Below, piece by piece: positions 7,311 through 13,686 of a stretch of 14,895 nucleotides of DNA. The notes beneath the pieces were generated by a model. It did no database searches, was not told the origin of the DNA, and worked only from the letters and a program-made list of their open reading frames with translations. A program made the translations under genes and the position numbers. How positions within the stretch are numbered: the first letter of the stretch is position 1; each line of letters begins with the position of its first letter. This DNA comes from Candidatus Rifleibacteriota bacterium. Its GTDB lineage: Bacteria; Riflebacteria; Ozemobacteria; Ozemobacterales; Ozemobacteraceae. The stretch spans positions 1 to 14,895 of the forward strand of contig JAFXRA010000072.1 in NCBI GenBank assembly GCA_017526725.1, given 5' to 3'.

Positions 7311-8069
7311 TTATAGCGGACAAATAACTTTTTTACCTAACTTTTTTGCCCAATTCATAGTTATTAGAGTGCCACTAGAATTAGAAGCAGGTAAAGTTAC
7401 GACTATATCTGCCATCGCTGCTATTAGTCTGTTTCTTGTAGGGAAAAAGCTTTTATGAGGTTTTGCCCCAACCATTAATTCAGTAATTAGAAGCCCCTTC
7501 TCTTTTATTCTTTCAAACAGTTCTTTATGGTTTGATGGGTAAACAACATCTATACCGTTTGCAATCACAGCAACAGTATAAGCATTCTTTTTCAATGCTG
7601 TTTCATGAGATATTTCATCTATTCCAACAGCTCCGCCACTGACTATACCATAACCTTCGTCTACAAGTTTTTCTGTGTAATACTTTGCCTTTTCTATAAT
7701 TAAACCATCAACTTTTCTTGAGCCTACTACAGCAGCCAATGGCATAGTCTTCAAATCAGAGGACATATAGACAATGGGTGGTGGCTCAGTAAGAACTTTT
7801 AACTGTTCCGGGTATCCAAGCTGCCCATAATAACGAGCAATGCATTTGGATTCTCTTATATATTCAAGAGTATTATTTATCTGCTCTTCTGAAGAATTCT
7901 TACCAAGACTGACTTTATTAAGCTTTCTTTCAGATTGTTCCCTCAGCCAGTTTTCTTTAGCTACAGAAGGCAGCTTAAACTCATCAATAAGTCTTTTAAA
8001 ACCTGCAGCCCCTACCCCTTTGCTTCTGCTAAGCCTGATAGCTATTTCTATTTCATCTATTTCTTCCAT
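7311..8069 (-). CDS. dprA: DNA-processing protein DprA/Smf, C-terminally short
   Basis: DprA loads RecA onto incoming single-stranded DNA during natural transformation. The 252-residue product has a helical N-terminal region (about 1-75) and the Rossmann-like domain: VVGSRKVDG (114-122), IVSGGAVGIDEISH (142-155), ANGIDVVYP (170-178) and FFPTRNRLIA (208-217), with Arg and Lys of the DNA-binding pocket kept. The strand ending KKVICPL is where relatives read VFAVPG and continue with a GTNxLI segment and often a winged helix; here TAA follows at once. DprA proteins are usually about 290-370 residues, so the end of the fold is missing or very short. No continuation is visible in the other frames downstream. 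Start ATG has GAAGG 8 nt upstream. It is a single-gene unit facing the SlyD-like gene. It could be a functional short variant or a decaying copy. Confidence 0.87.
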   Translation of the reverse strand: MEEIDEIEIAIRLSRSKGVGAAGFKRLIDEFKLPSVAKENWLREQSERKLNKVSLGKNSSEEQINNTLEYIRESKCIARYYGQLGYPEQLKVLTEPPPIVYMSSDLKTMPLAAVVGSRKVDGLIIEKAKYYTEKLVDEGYGIVSGGAVGIDEISHETALKKNAYTVAVIANGIDVVYPSNHKELFERIKEKGLLITELMVGAKPHKSFFPTRNRLIAAMADIVVTLPASNSSGTLITMNWAKKLGKKVICPL

Positions 8070-8113
8070 TTCAAATACCTTCTTTTTTAATTGTTTTACA
8101 AAAATAGTTTGAC

Positions 8114-8127
8114 GAGGCTAAAGCCTC
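8114..8127. repeat. Short palindromic hairpin upstream of dprA
   Basis: GAGGCT-AA-AGCCTC is a perfect 6-bp stem with a 2-base centre, 45 nt before the dprA start. On the minus strand a TATTTTTG tract follows after 8 nt, so it could be a weak attenuator in a dprA leader, or just one of the repeat elements of this spacer. Confidence 0.45.
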
Positions 8128-8180
8128 TATTGGAAAGCTGTTTCACAGTCACTGAGAATAACGTAACAAAAGTTCTTATT

Positions 8181-8254
8181 GTTCGAATCGTTCAAATTGT
8201 TAAAACTAGAGTTAGTTAGAAAAACAATTCGAACCTTGAACTCTTCGAACGATT
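8181..8254. repeat. Cluster of overlapping inverted repeats built on GTTCGAA words
   Basis: Several pairings compete here. GTTCGAAT 8181-8188 pairs with ATTCGAAC 8227-8234. AATCGTTC 8186-8193 pairs with GAACGATT 8247-8254. GTTCAAATTGTT 8190-8201 matches the reverse of 8223-8234 at 11 of 12 bases. No open frame of useful length crosses the region. It may be a structured RNA, a protein-binding site or a REP-like element; the function is not shown. Confidence 0.55.
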
Positions 8255-8263
8255 ATAAACAAT

Positions 8264-8308
8264 TCCCACAGTGAAACGTCCCACAACGAAGAGTCCCACA
8301 GCAAAGCG
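8264..8308 (+). repeat. Three tandem copies of a 15-bp repeat
   Basis: Copies TCCCACAGTGAAACG (8264-8278), TCCCACAACGAAGAG (8279-8293) and TCCCACAGCAAAGCG (8294-8308) share the first seven bases exactly and vary in the second half. There are no spacers, so it is not a CRISPR array. It looks like an intergenic short-sequence repeat of a multi-copy type. Confidence 0.85.
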
Positions 8309-8328
8309 TAACACTTTCAACTTCATAG

Positions 8329-8384
8329 TCTTGTATCTCCATTTTTAATCTTATATCTCCAATTTTGGTCTTATATTAGTAATC
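8329..8384 (+). repeat. 20-bp tandem repeat, partner of 7141-7176
   Basis: TCTTGTATCTCCATTTTTAA (8329-8348) is followed by TCTTATATCTCCAATTTTGG (8349-8368) and a partial third unit beginning TCTTATATTA (8369-8384). The second unit recurs in inverted orientation at 7157-7176. Confidence 0.75.
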
Positions 8385-8538
8385 ATTTGAAAAAGGAAAA
8401 ATGGACAAAAAATTTTAAAAATCTTCACAATCGTGATATTTTTCACAAGCATAATAAGATTATATGCAGTTGCTGCTGCTAATGTTGTTTGTTAGTTGGT
8501 AGTTGTACTGCATCGACAGAAAACGGAATAGGGATAAG
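8385..8538. other. Non-coding stretch upstream of the L25 promoter
   Basis: No open frame or tRNA is visible. There is an imperfect AT-rich palindrome near 8415-8445 centred on CACAATCGTG, and a pair of 7-nt inverted arms, ATGCAGT 8464-8470 with ACTGCAT 8507-8513, enclosing a G/T-rich section. A small RNA or upstream regulatory region for L25 is possible, but nothing proves it. Confidence 0.3.
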
Positions 8539-8567
8539 TTGACTAAAAAACTGAAAAATGTTACCAT
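8539..8567 (+). promoter_or_regulatory. Promoter of the L25 gene
   Basis: TTGACT (8539-8544) and TACCAT (8562-8567) are separated by exactly 17 nt, 34 nt before the start codon, leaving a short leader of about 25 nt with the ribosome binding site. Confidence 0.7.
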
Positions 8568-8601
8568 ACAAAAACCAATTTAACATTTTAAGGAGATTTC
8601 T

Positions 8602-9237
8602 ATGGCAGAGTTAACATTTAACGCTGAAGTAAGAAACAAAGTCGGTAAAGAAACATCTAAGAAGCTCAGAGCTAAAAATCTTGTTCCAGCTGTAGTTTAT
8701 GGCAAAGACATTAACCCAATTCATTGCAGCGTTGCAAAAGCTGAAGTTGAAAAACTTCGCAAAGTAAACCGCAATACATTGATTGATTTGAATCTTGCAG
8801 GCGAAAAGCACACAGTATTGGTTCGTGAAGCTCAGAAGCACCCAATTTCTTCTGAATATGAACATGTAGATTTTCAGGCTGTTCAGATGGATAAGCCAGT
8901 TAAAGTCAATGTTGATTTGGAATATGTTGGTTCTCCAGTAGGCAAAAAATCAGGCGGTATCTTCACTGTTCTTGTTAAATCAGTTAAGATCGAATGCTTA
9001 CCAGGCAAAATTCCGCAGGTTATCACTATGAATATTGATGCTCTTGATGCTGGTGATTCTCTCCACGTATCAGACATTAAGGCAGATAACTTCAAGATCA
9101 TTACTAATCCTAAGATTGCTATTTGTCAGGTATCTCAGGTTAAGGATGATGAAGAAGAAGCAGCCGCAGCAGCAACAACTGCAGCTCCAGCAGCCGCAGC
9201 AGCAGCTCCAGCAGCTGAAGAAAAGAAGGCCAAATAA
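8602..9237 (+). CDS. rplY: 50S ribosomal protein L25 (TL5/CTC long form)
   Basis: Binds 5S rRNA in the central protuberance of the large subunit. The 211-residue length and two-domain layout match the long TL5/CTC form rather than the 94-residue E. coli L25. The 5S-binding beta-barrel (about 3-92) has KVGKETSKKLRAKNLVPAVVYG, LIDLNL, VLVREAQKHP and the signature HVDFQAV. The second domain (about 97-182) has VNVDLEYVGSPVGKKSGG and ALDAGDSLHVSDI. The tail from 183 is acidic then Ala-rich (AAPAAAAAAPAAEEKKAK), common in this form and probably flexible. A strong AAGGAG lies 6 nt before the ATG. It is a single-gene unit with its own promoter and terminator; peptidyl-tRNA hydrolase, often nearby in other genomes, is absent. 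Confidence 0.95.
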   Translation: MAELTFNAEVRNKVGKETSKKLRAKNLVPAVVYGKDINPIHCSVAKAEVEKLRKVNRNTLIDLNLAGEKHTVLVREAQKHPISSEYEHVDFQAVQMDKPVKVNVDLEYVGSPVGKKSGGIFTVLVKSVKIECLPGKIPQVITMNIDALDAGDSLHVSDIKADNFKIITNPKIAICQVSQVKDDEEEAAAAATTAAPAAAAAAPAAEEKKAK

Positions 9238-9265
9238 TTGGCTAGTATTTCAAAAAAATAGTGAA

Positions 9266-9316
9266 ATGGTCAGAATAATCTGGGAACAGATTATTCTGAC
9301 CATATTTTTATATTTT
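9266..9316 (+). terminator. Strong terminator of the L25 gene
   Basis: A perfect 16-bp stem (9266-9281 with 9288-9303, core GGTCAGAATAATCT) with a 6-nt loop GGGAAC is followed by ATTTTTATATTTT. Its closeness to the next gene means carD must be transcribed from a separate promoter or by read-through. Confidence 0.93.
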
Positions 9317-9353
9317 AATACTTTCCTTTTTATTTTTACTTTAATTCTAGAAC

Positions 9354-9358
9354 AGGAG
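9354..9358 (+). promoter_or_regulatory. Ribosome binding site that decides the CarD start
   Basis: AGGAG lies 7 nt before ATG 9366 but only 4 nt before the in-frame TTG 9363, so ATG 9366 is the likely start. Confidence 0.8.
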
Positions 9359-9365
9359 TCATTTG

Positions 9366-9881
9366 ATGAATAGTAGTACATTTGAAATCGGTTCTCCAAT
9401 CGTCCACCCAATACACGGGGCAGGCATTCTTAAAGAAGTTGCCAAAAAAACGATTCGAGGGAAACTGATGAGTTACTACGTTATTGATTTCCCCTACAGT
9501 GATTTAGGGCAAGTAATGGTTCCTGTTGATATGGCAGACAAAGTCGGTCTTCGCTCTGTAAACAACAAAAATAATATTGATGAGTTGTTTGAATTTTTAA
9601 GCGAAGCTTTTACTGAAGCCGAAGAAGAAGAAAGCAAAAGTTTTCATCAGAGATATCGTGATTATCTCGACAAAATACAAAGCGGCGATTTGATTCAGGT
9701 CGCAAAAGTCTATAGACTTCTTTGCAGAAGAAGCATGTTAAAGCCACTAGGCACAAAAGACAAATCATTATACGAAACAGCAAGACAGCTTTTAACTTCT
9801 GAAATCGTTTTTGCAAAAAACATAACTGACGAACAAGCCGGTAAAATGCTTGATGAAGCTATGGAAGACATGGTCTTTTAA
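9366..9881 (+). CDS. CarD/CdnL-family RNA polymerase-binding regulator
   Basis: CarD-family proteins bind the RNA polymerase beta subunit and stabilise open promoter complexes, acting genome-wide. The 171-residue product has the N-terminal Tudor-like polymerase-interaction domain (about 5-63) with FEIGSPIVHPIHGAGIL, YYVIDFP, VMVPVDMADKVGLR, and the helical C-terminal DNA-binding domain (about 90-168) with QRYRDYLDKIQSGDLIQVAKVYRLLCRR and TARQLLTSEI. The Trp that in mycobacterial and Thermus CarD wedges into the upstream edge of the bubble is replaced by Phe (F93, in SFHQRY where relatives read NWxRRY). The middle 76-92 is acidic. No terminator is visible before the exported TPR genes 90 nt downstream, so shared transcription is possible. 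Confidence 0.92.
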   Translation: MNSSTFEIGSPIVHPIHGAGILKEVAKKTIRGKLMSYYVIDFPYSDLGQVMVPVDMADKVGLRSVNNKNNIDELFEFLSEAFTEAEEEESKSFHQRYRDYLDKIQSGDLIQVAKVYRLLCRRSMLKPLGTKDKSLYETARQLLTSEIVFAKNITDEQAGKMLDEAMEDMVF

Positions 9882-9940
9882 TTTTTTAAATCTATAGCTT
9901 CAATAAAATAATAAAAAAATCTTTCATGAATGGATAGAAA

Positions 9941-9970
9941 TTTGCCGAATCTTAAATAAGAGTAGGCAAA
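9941..9970 (+). promoter_or_regulatory. Inverted repeat over the translation start of the first TPR gene
   Basis: TTTGCC (9941-9946) and GGCAAA (9965-9970) pair across 18 nt, ending one base before the ATG. The right arm covers the only G-rich stretch that could serve as ribosome binding site (AGTAGG), so folding would reduce translation; it could also be an operator. Evidence is the pairing alone. Confidence 0.35.
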
Positions 9971-9971
9971 C

Positions 9972-10589
9972 ATGAAAAGACAAAACGTAATACTATTTAT
10001 ATTAATTTTGGCAATTTTCCTGCCAACAAGCAGGGCTTATCTTGCCAACAGCATGAAAAAGCCTTACATGGAAGGCTCTATAGCCCCCATTTACGGCAGA
10101 AATTCCGAAGTTAATTTCTATTCCCTGCTCAATAATTCTGGTCGAGAATATGAATCTTGGATAAAAGACGGCAAAAAATACTTGAAAAGGAAAGAATTTG
10201 AACAAGCCATCTGGGCATTCAGAAAGGCGGTTAAACTCCGCCCTGCTTCAGAAGAAGCAAGATTCTTATTGGGCTGGACTTATGAAACCCGTGGTCTGGA
10301 AGGATTGCCTGGAGATTTCACAAACTGGGATAAACTAGCTGAAGATGAATATCTCATCGCAATTGAAGTAGCTGATCATCTGCCTTCCAGATTTAATTTA
10401 GCAATTCTACAGAGACGTCTTGAAAGATACGAAGAAGCAAGACGCAATCTTGAACATATTTTACTGGTAACTAATTCTAAAACAATGAAGAAAAAAGCCT
10501 CAGCAGAACTGCAGGCCCTCTTTCATCAGGACGTAAGACCCAAAGGTATTTCTAACGAAGTAAAAGATTGGAGTAGTTATGAAAGATAA
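9972..10589 (+). CDS. Exported TPR protein (205 aa)
   Basis: A Sec signal peptide is visible: basic MKRQ, hydrophobic NVILFILILAIFL, and likely cleavage after SRA (residue 22). The mature part has tetratricopeptide-like helices from about 57 to 170: YLKRKEFEQAIWAFRKAVKLRP is a clear TPR helix pair, followed by FLLGWTYETRG and a later pair RFNLAILQRRLERYEEARRNLEHI. TPRs form protein-binding surfaces, so it is probably a periplasmic or envelope scaffold; the partner is unknown. The end of the gene overlaps the next TPR gene by 11 nt in another frame, a sign of translational coupling and joint function. No family name beyond TPR can be given. Confidence 0.85.
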   Translation: MKRQNVILFILILAIFLPTSRAYLANSMKKPYMEGSIAPIYGRNSEVNFYSLLNNSGREYESWIKDGKKYLKRKEFEQAIWAFRKAVKLRPASEEARFLLGWTYETRGLEGLPGDFTNWDKLAEDEYLIAIEVADHLPSRFNLAILQRRLERYEEARRNLEHILLVTNSKTMKKKASAELQALFHQDVRPKGISNEVKDWSSYER

Positions 10590-12384
10590 TAAATATTCCA
10601 ATTATATAAAAACCCTGTTTATAGCAGCTGTTATTTCTTCTACCGCATTAGTATCTTTGAACGACAGTGTTAAAGCCCAAAGTGAAAATCTTGAAGATAA
10701 ACTTTTCAAGAAGATAGAAGCAGAAGCAGGTGTAAATAATTTAGATAAAGTAAAAGACGATATTAAGCGTGTTTTAAAACTTAATCCCAAGCACAGCGGT
10801 GCTACTTTCTATGCGGGGAAATACTGTTTTCAGCAAGGAAATTTTGAGAATGCTGAAAAGTTCTTAAAGAGAATAATCTATGATCCTGTTTACGGGCCAA
10901 AAGCCAACCAGATTTTGGCAAAAATCAGGATAAAGAACTATAACAGTCGTTTTATGAGCAATTTGAAAGTTTACTTAAGCGGTGAATCTTTTGACCAGGC
11001 TCTTACCCTCTGTGAAGAAGCTCTAGCAGATATGCCTGACAACAAAGAACTGCTATTCTCAGCAGCTTATGCCTCATGTATGCTCAACAAGAAAGATAAG
11101 GCTTCAACTTATGCTGAATTATATGCTGTCCAGGATAATAATTCACCTGTTTCTGCCGAATTAAAGACTCTTGTTGATGCATGGTTCACCGATAGCTTTG
11201 ATAATGAAGTGGCAATAGAAAAATTTCTATCGCTAAAAAGTAAAAATGTCTTAACTCCGCCTGTTAAGCGCAGAATTAAGAATCTGCTTGTTGAAAGCAA
11301 ATCTATAGATAGATATGAAGAATTTATCAGAAAAGAATCAACTCAGCCTGGTGCTGATAAAGATGCACTAGAACGAGAACTGATTACATTCTTACTACAG
11401 CAGCATCAGTATAATAAGGCATTAGAACTGATAAATCAGCGTCCTATTGACTCATTGGAAGACAATCTGCTCTATATTTGGGCTCTTTGTGAAACTAATC
11501 AGGAAATAAAAGCCTTAAACACTGCAAAAAGCCTTATGGCTGTTGCACCTCGCGATTTGCGAGTATATAAAGCCTGGGTAGAATCCTGGCTTAGCTATAC
11601 AACCAAGAACAAGAATACTCCGGAAGGTAAAGACAGCAGCGGCGAAAGCTATCAGAAAACTATAGATAAGCTTTTCCAACTACTGAGACCAGACAAGCTA
11701 GTTACTCAAGAGCCGGAACTTTTGATAGACCTGCTAAGAATAGCCTCATTTATAGGTGACGATATTGAAGTTCAAAAACTTCAGGTCGAAGTAGCCAAAA
11801 TAGCATTTACCAACGACCATGAAAAAATACTGCTTACGACCGCAGATGAGCTAATGAGCTTTGAAAGAGGAAGAATAGCGATCAACATATTAGAAAGTGC
11901 CGTTAACCAGCTTCCAGACAACTATAATATAGCATTGAAACTGGCGCAGGCCTATATGGAAAAGAATCCAGAAGCTTCTATCAGAATCTGTGAAGAAGTT
12001 ATGGAACAGAATCCTAATTTGGTAAGAGCCTTTACAATGTGGTGCGATGCCATGAACCTTGCCAAAAGAGGTGGAGAAGCTGTTTCGGAACTAGTAAAAA
12101 GACTTTCTGACGATAGTTTGAACGATACCGTTAAAAGACAGTTAAATATCAAGCTTGAGCAATTACGCATTCAAGGCAATTCTGATACCCCGTATAAAGG
12201 GACAGAAAAGCGCAAAGAAGGCCAAAGCTACGGCGATGATCCTAATGCAGACAACAACCAGGATGACGATACTCCGGGAGATGATTTATTGGATGCCATT
12301 ACCGGCTCAGACGTTAATGGCTCAGACATTAACTCATATACCCCACCCGCAGAAGAGGAGGAATATGAACCGCTAGACGATTAA
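10579..12384 (+). CDS. Large exported TPR-repeat protein with acidic C-terminal tail (601 aa)
   Basis: The signal peptide runs to about residue 34: basic MKDNKYSNYIK, hydrophobic TLFIAAVISSTALVSL, probable cleavage at VKA-QS. The mature protein is helical throughout, with TPR-like units near 40-110 (LDKVKDDIKRVLKLNPKH, KYCFQQGNFENAEKFLKRI), 140-185 (FDQALTLCEEALADMPDN) and 445-510 (LAQAYMEKNPEASIRICEEV). Residues about 548-601 are low-complexity and acidic (DDPNADNNQDDD, EEEEYEPLDD), probably disordered. GGAG lies 5 nt before the ATG, inside the upstream gene, and the two genes overlap by 11 nt. It is likely the partner or larger version of the protein encoded just before, working in the periplasm or at the envelope. 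Function is unknown. Confidence 0.87.
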   Translation: MKDNKYSNYIKTLFIAAVISSTALVSLNDSVKAQSENLEDKLFKKIEAEAGVNNLDKVKDDIKRVLKLNPKHSGATFYAGKYCFQQGNFENAEKFLKRIIYDPVYGPKANQILAKIRIKNYNSRFMSNLKVYLSGESFDQALTLCEEALADMPDNKELLFSAAYASCMLNKKDKASTYAELYAVQDNNSPVSAELKTLVDAWFTDSFDNEVAIEKFLSLKSKNVLTPPVKRRIKNLLVESKSIDRYEEFIRKESTQPGADKDALERELITFLLQQHQYNKALELINQRPIDSLEDNLLYIWALCETNQEIKALNTAKSLMAVAPRDLRVYKAWVESWLSYTTKNKNTPEGKDSSGESYQKTIDKLFQLLRPDKLVTQEPELLIDLLRIASFIGDDIEVQKLQVEVAKIAFTNDHEKILLTTADELMSFERGRIAINILESAVNQLPDNYNIALKLAQAYMEKNPEASIRICEEVMEQNPNLVRAFTMWCDAMNLAKRGGEAVSELVKRLSDDSLNDTVKRQLNIKLEQLRIQGNSDTPYKGTEKRKEGQSYGDDPNADNNQDDDTPGDDLLDAITGSDVNGSDINSYTPPAEEEEYEPLDD

Positions 12385-12458
12385 AACCTAATCTTCAAAA
12401 TAATTATGTTGTAAAAATCCCTAAAATATATCCCAATCCCAATAACTAAGGAGACAGC

Positions 12459-12608
12459 ATGTTAATCGAAGTTTTCACAAATGGTAAAGTAATTATTGAT
12501 GGCTTAGACGCAGGAAAAAACTACAAATCAGAAGATGCTTTGTATGACTACTTAACGAATCCTGCAGGTTTTCTTGTTTCGAAAAAGAAGAGTAAGAAAA
12601 AGATTTAA
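12459..12608 (+). CDS. Small protein, 49 aa, basic C-terminus
   Basis: This 50-codon frame starts at ATG with a full AAGGAG (12448-12453) 5 nt upstream and stops 21 nt before a strong hairpin terminator, so it has the signals of a real gene. The product begins MLIEVFTNGKVIIDGLDAGK, which alternates like two short beta strands, continues with YKSEDALYDYLTNPAGF, a likely helix, and ends in the basic run SKKKSKKKI. It has no signal peptide or membrane segment, so it is cytosolic, and the basic end suggests contact with nucleic acid or a negatively charged partner. I do not recognise a family. Its promoter is not obvious in the 74-nt gap after the TPR gene, so it may be the last gene of that operon. 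Confidence 0.75.
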   Translation: MLIEVFTNGKVIIDGLDAGKNYKSEDALYDYLTNPAGFLVSKKKSKKKI

Positions 12609-12629
12609 CATCCTATAATTTGAGCATAA

Positions 12630-12662
12630 AAAAAGAGAACTATATAATTAGTTCTCTTTTTG
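12630..12662. terminator. Bidirectional terminator
   Basis: A perfect 13-bp stem (12630-12642 with 12649-12661, core AGAGAACTA) has the loop TATAAT. T-rich tracts follow on the plus strand and, through seven A at 12628-12634, on the minus strand. It ends both the small-protein unit and the convergent TPR gene. Confidence 0.88.
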
Positions 12663-12693
12663 TTTTTCTGGAAAAATAGAATCAGGTTTTTGC

Positions 12694-13506
12694 TTAAAGC
12701 TTTGTTTTTACGTATTTACCAAGTAGTTCCCAATCAGAATTGTCTTTTATAATATCCTGAAGTCTTGAGAAAATAGCCTTGGCTTCGTCCATTTTGCCTA
12801 CACTTTCTAATAGTTCACCCTTAGTGCATAGAGCCGGAGGATAATTTGGAGTATTCTTCAAAACTTCATCAATTTCTTTCAAACCTTCATCATATCTGCC
12901 AAGCTGGAGCAAAGCATCACAGTAGTTGTTTCTGGCTTTAGAATCATCTTCACGATATTGCAGAGTTTTTGCCCATTCTTCAGCAGCACCTTCATAGTTT
13001 GCTATATCGTAGTAAGTATTGGCCAAATTATAGTGGTAATCAGGATCTGTTCCTTCTAATTCTATAGCTCTTTTGAATTCTTCGATAGCTTCATTTAATT
13101 GCCCAGTCTGATGATAGGCTAAACCAAGATAATGATGAGTATCAGGAGAATTGGGGCTGATTCTAGAGGCTTCTCTCAAAGCTTTTATTGCTTCACGCAT
13201 ATAACCGCGCTGGAAATAATAGTAACCCAGATTAAAGTAAGCATGATCGAAATCTGGTCTTGCCTTTATAGCTTCCTGCCACTTAGCAACAGCTTTATCG
13301 TAATCACCGATTTTATAATATGTATTACCAAGATTATATAAAGACTTATAAAATACCGGATCAATTCTTAAAGAGGCTTGATATTGTTCAATAGCTTGAT
13401 CATAATCACCCTCACGAAAATAAAGGTTTCCTAATTCCTTTAGAATCTCAGGGTTATTAGGTTCGGCTTTAACACGAGCAGCCAGTTCTTCTAATGAATT
13501 AATCAT
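12694..13506 (-). CDS. Cytoplasmic TPR-repeat protein (270 aa)
   Basis: Nearly the whole chain (about 18-255) is a regular array of 34-residue tetratricopeptide repeats, about seven of them, with textbook units such as LKELGNLYFREGDYDQAIEQYQASLRIDP and LYNLGNTYYKIGDYDKAVAKWQEAIKARP. There is no signal peptide. The start is set at ATG 13506, because AGGAGG lies 10 nt upstream and because the longer in-frame reading back to 13578 would run through the likely promoter. This array should form a right-handed superhelix that binds a peptide or another protein; the partner is not indicated by neighbours. It is transcribed alone and convergent to the 49-residue protein gene. Confidence 0.9.
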   Translation of the reverse strand: MINSLEELAARVKAEPNNPEILKELGNLYFREGDYDQAIEQYQASLRIDPVFYKSLYNLGNTYYKIGDYDKAVAKWQEAIKARPDFDHAYFNLGYYYFQRGYMREAIKALREASRISPNSPDTHHYLGLAYHQTGQLNEAIEEFKRAIELEGTDPDYHYNLANTYYDIANYEGAAEEWAKTLQYREDDSKARNNYCDALLQLGRYDEGLKEIDEVLKNTPNYPPALCTKGELLESVGKMDEAKAIFSRLQDIIKDNSDWELLGKYVKTKL

Positions 13507-13516
13507 TATTATCAAT

Positions 13517-13522
13517 CCTCCT
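13517..13522 (-). promoter_or_regulatory. Ribosome binding site of the cytoplasmic TPR gene
   Basis: A full AGGAGG on the minus strand, 10 nt before ATG 13506, marks this ATG and not the far-upstream ATG at 13578 as the start. Confidence 0.8.
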
Positions 13523-13554
13523 GCCTTGCCAAAAAATAATTTTCTACTCTTATT

Positions 13555-13583
13555 ATTAAACACTATTTGGCTTATCAATTCAA
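13555..13583 (-). promoter_or_regulatory. Candidate promoter of the cytoplasmic TPR gene
   Basis: On the minus strand TTGAAT (13583-13578) and TTTAAT (13560-13555) are 17 nt apart, about 50 nt before the chosen start. Confidence 0.5.
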
Positions 13584-13650
13584 TACCTATTTTAGAAATA
13601 CATAAGGGAAAAAAGATTTTTAATCAAAAGCAAATTACTTAAAACAAAAA

Positions 13651-13659
13651 TGATATAAT
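13651..13659 (+). promoter_or_regulatory. Extended -10 promoter of the Tim44-like gene
   Basis: TGA followed by a perfect TATAAT (13654-13659) is an extended -10 element 27 nt before the start codon, with no clear -35. It is the same promoter type as that of dcd in this window. Confidence 0.65.
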
Positions 13660-13686
13660 AAGGCTAAATCAAGTTAAGGATATTAC

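Noticed and set aside
8264..8308. Possible CRISPR array
   Set aside because: The 15-bp units are directly adjacent with no spacers and only three copies, and no cas gene is present.
8464..8513. Possible tRNA or riboswitch in the L25 upstream region
   Set aside because: Only a 7-nt inverted pair is visible; no cloverleaf, TPsiC-like loop or known riboswitch core could be found by eye.
9035..9373. Gln-rich plus-strand frame across the end of L25
   Set aside because: It is an out-of-frame reading of the Ala-rich tail codons and continues through the terminator.
13507..13578. N-terminal extension of the cytoplasmic TPR protein
   Set aside because: The extension lacks TPR character, overlaps the ribosome binding site and the likely promoter, and its ATG has no Shine-Dalgarno.
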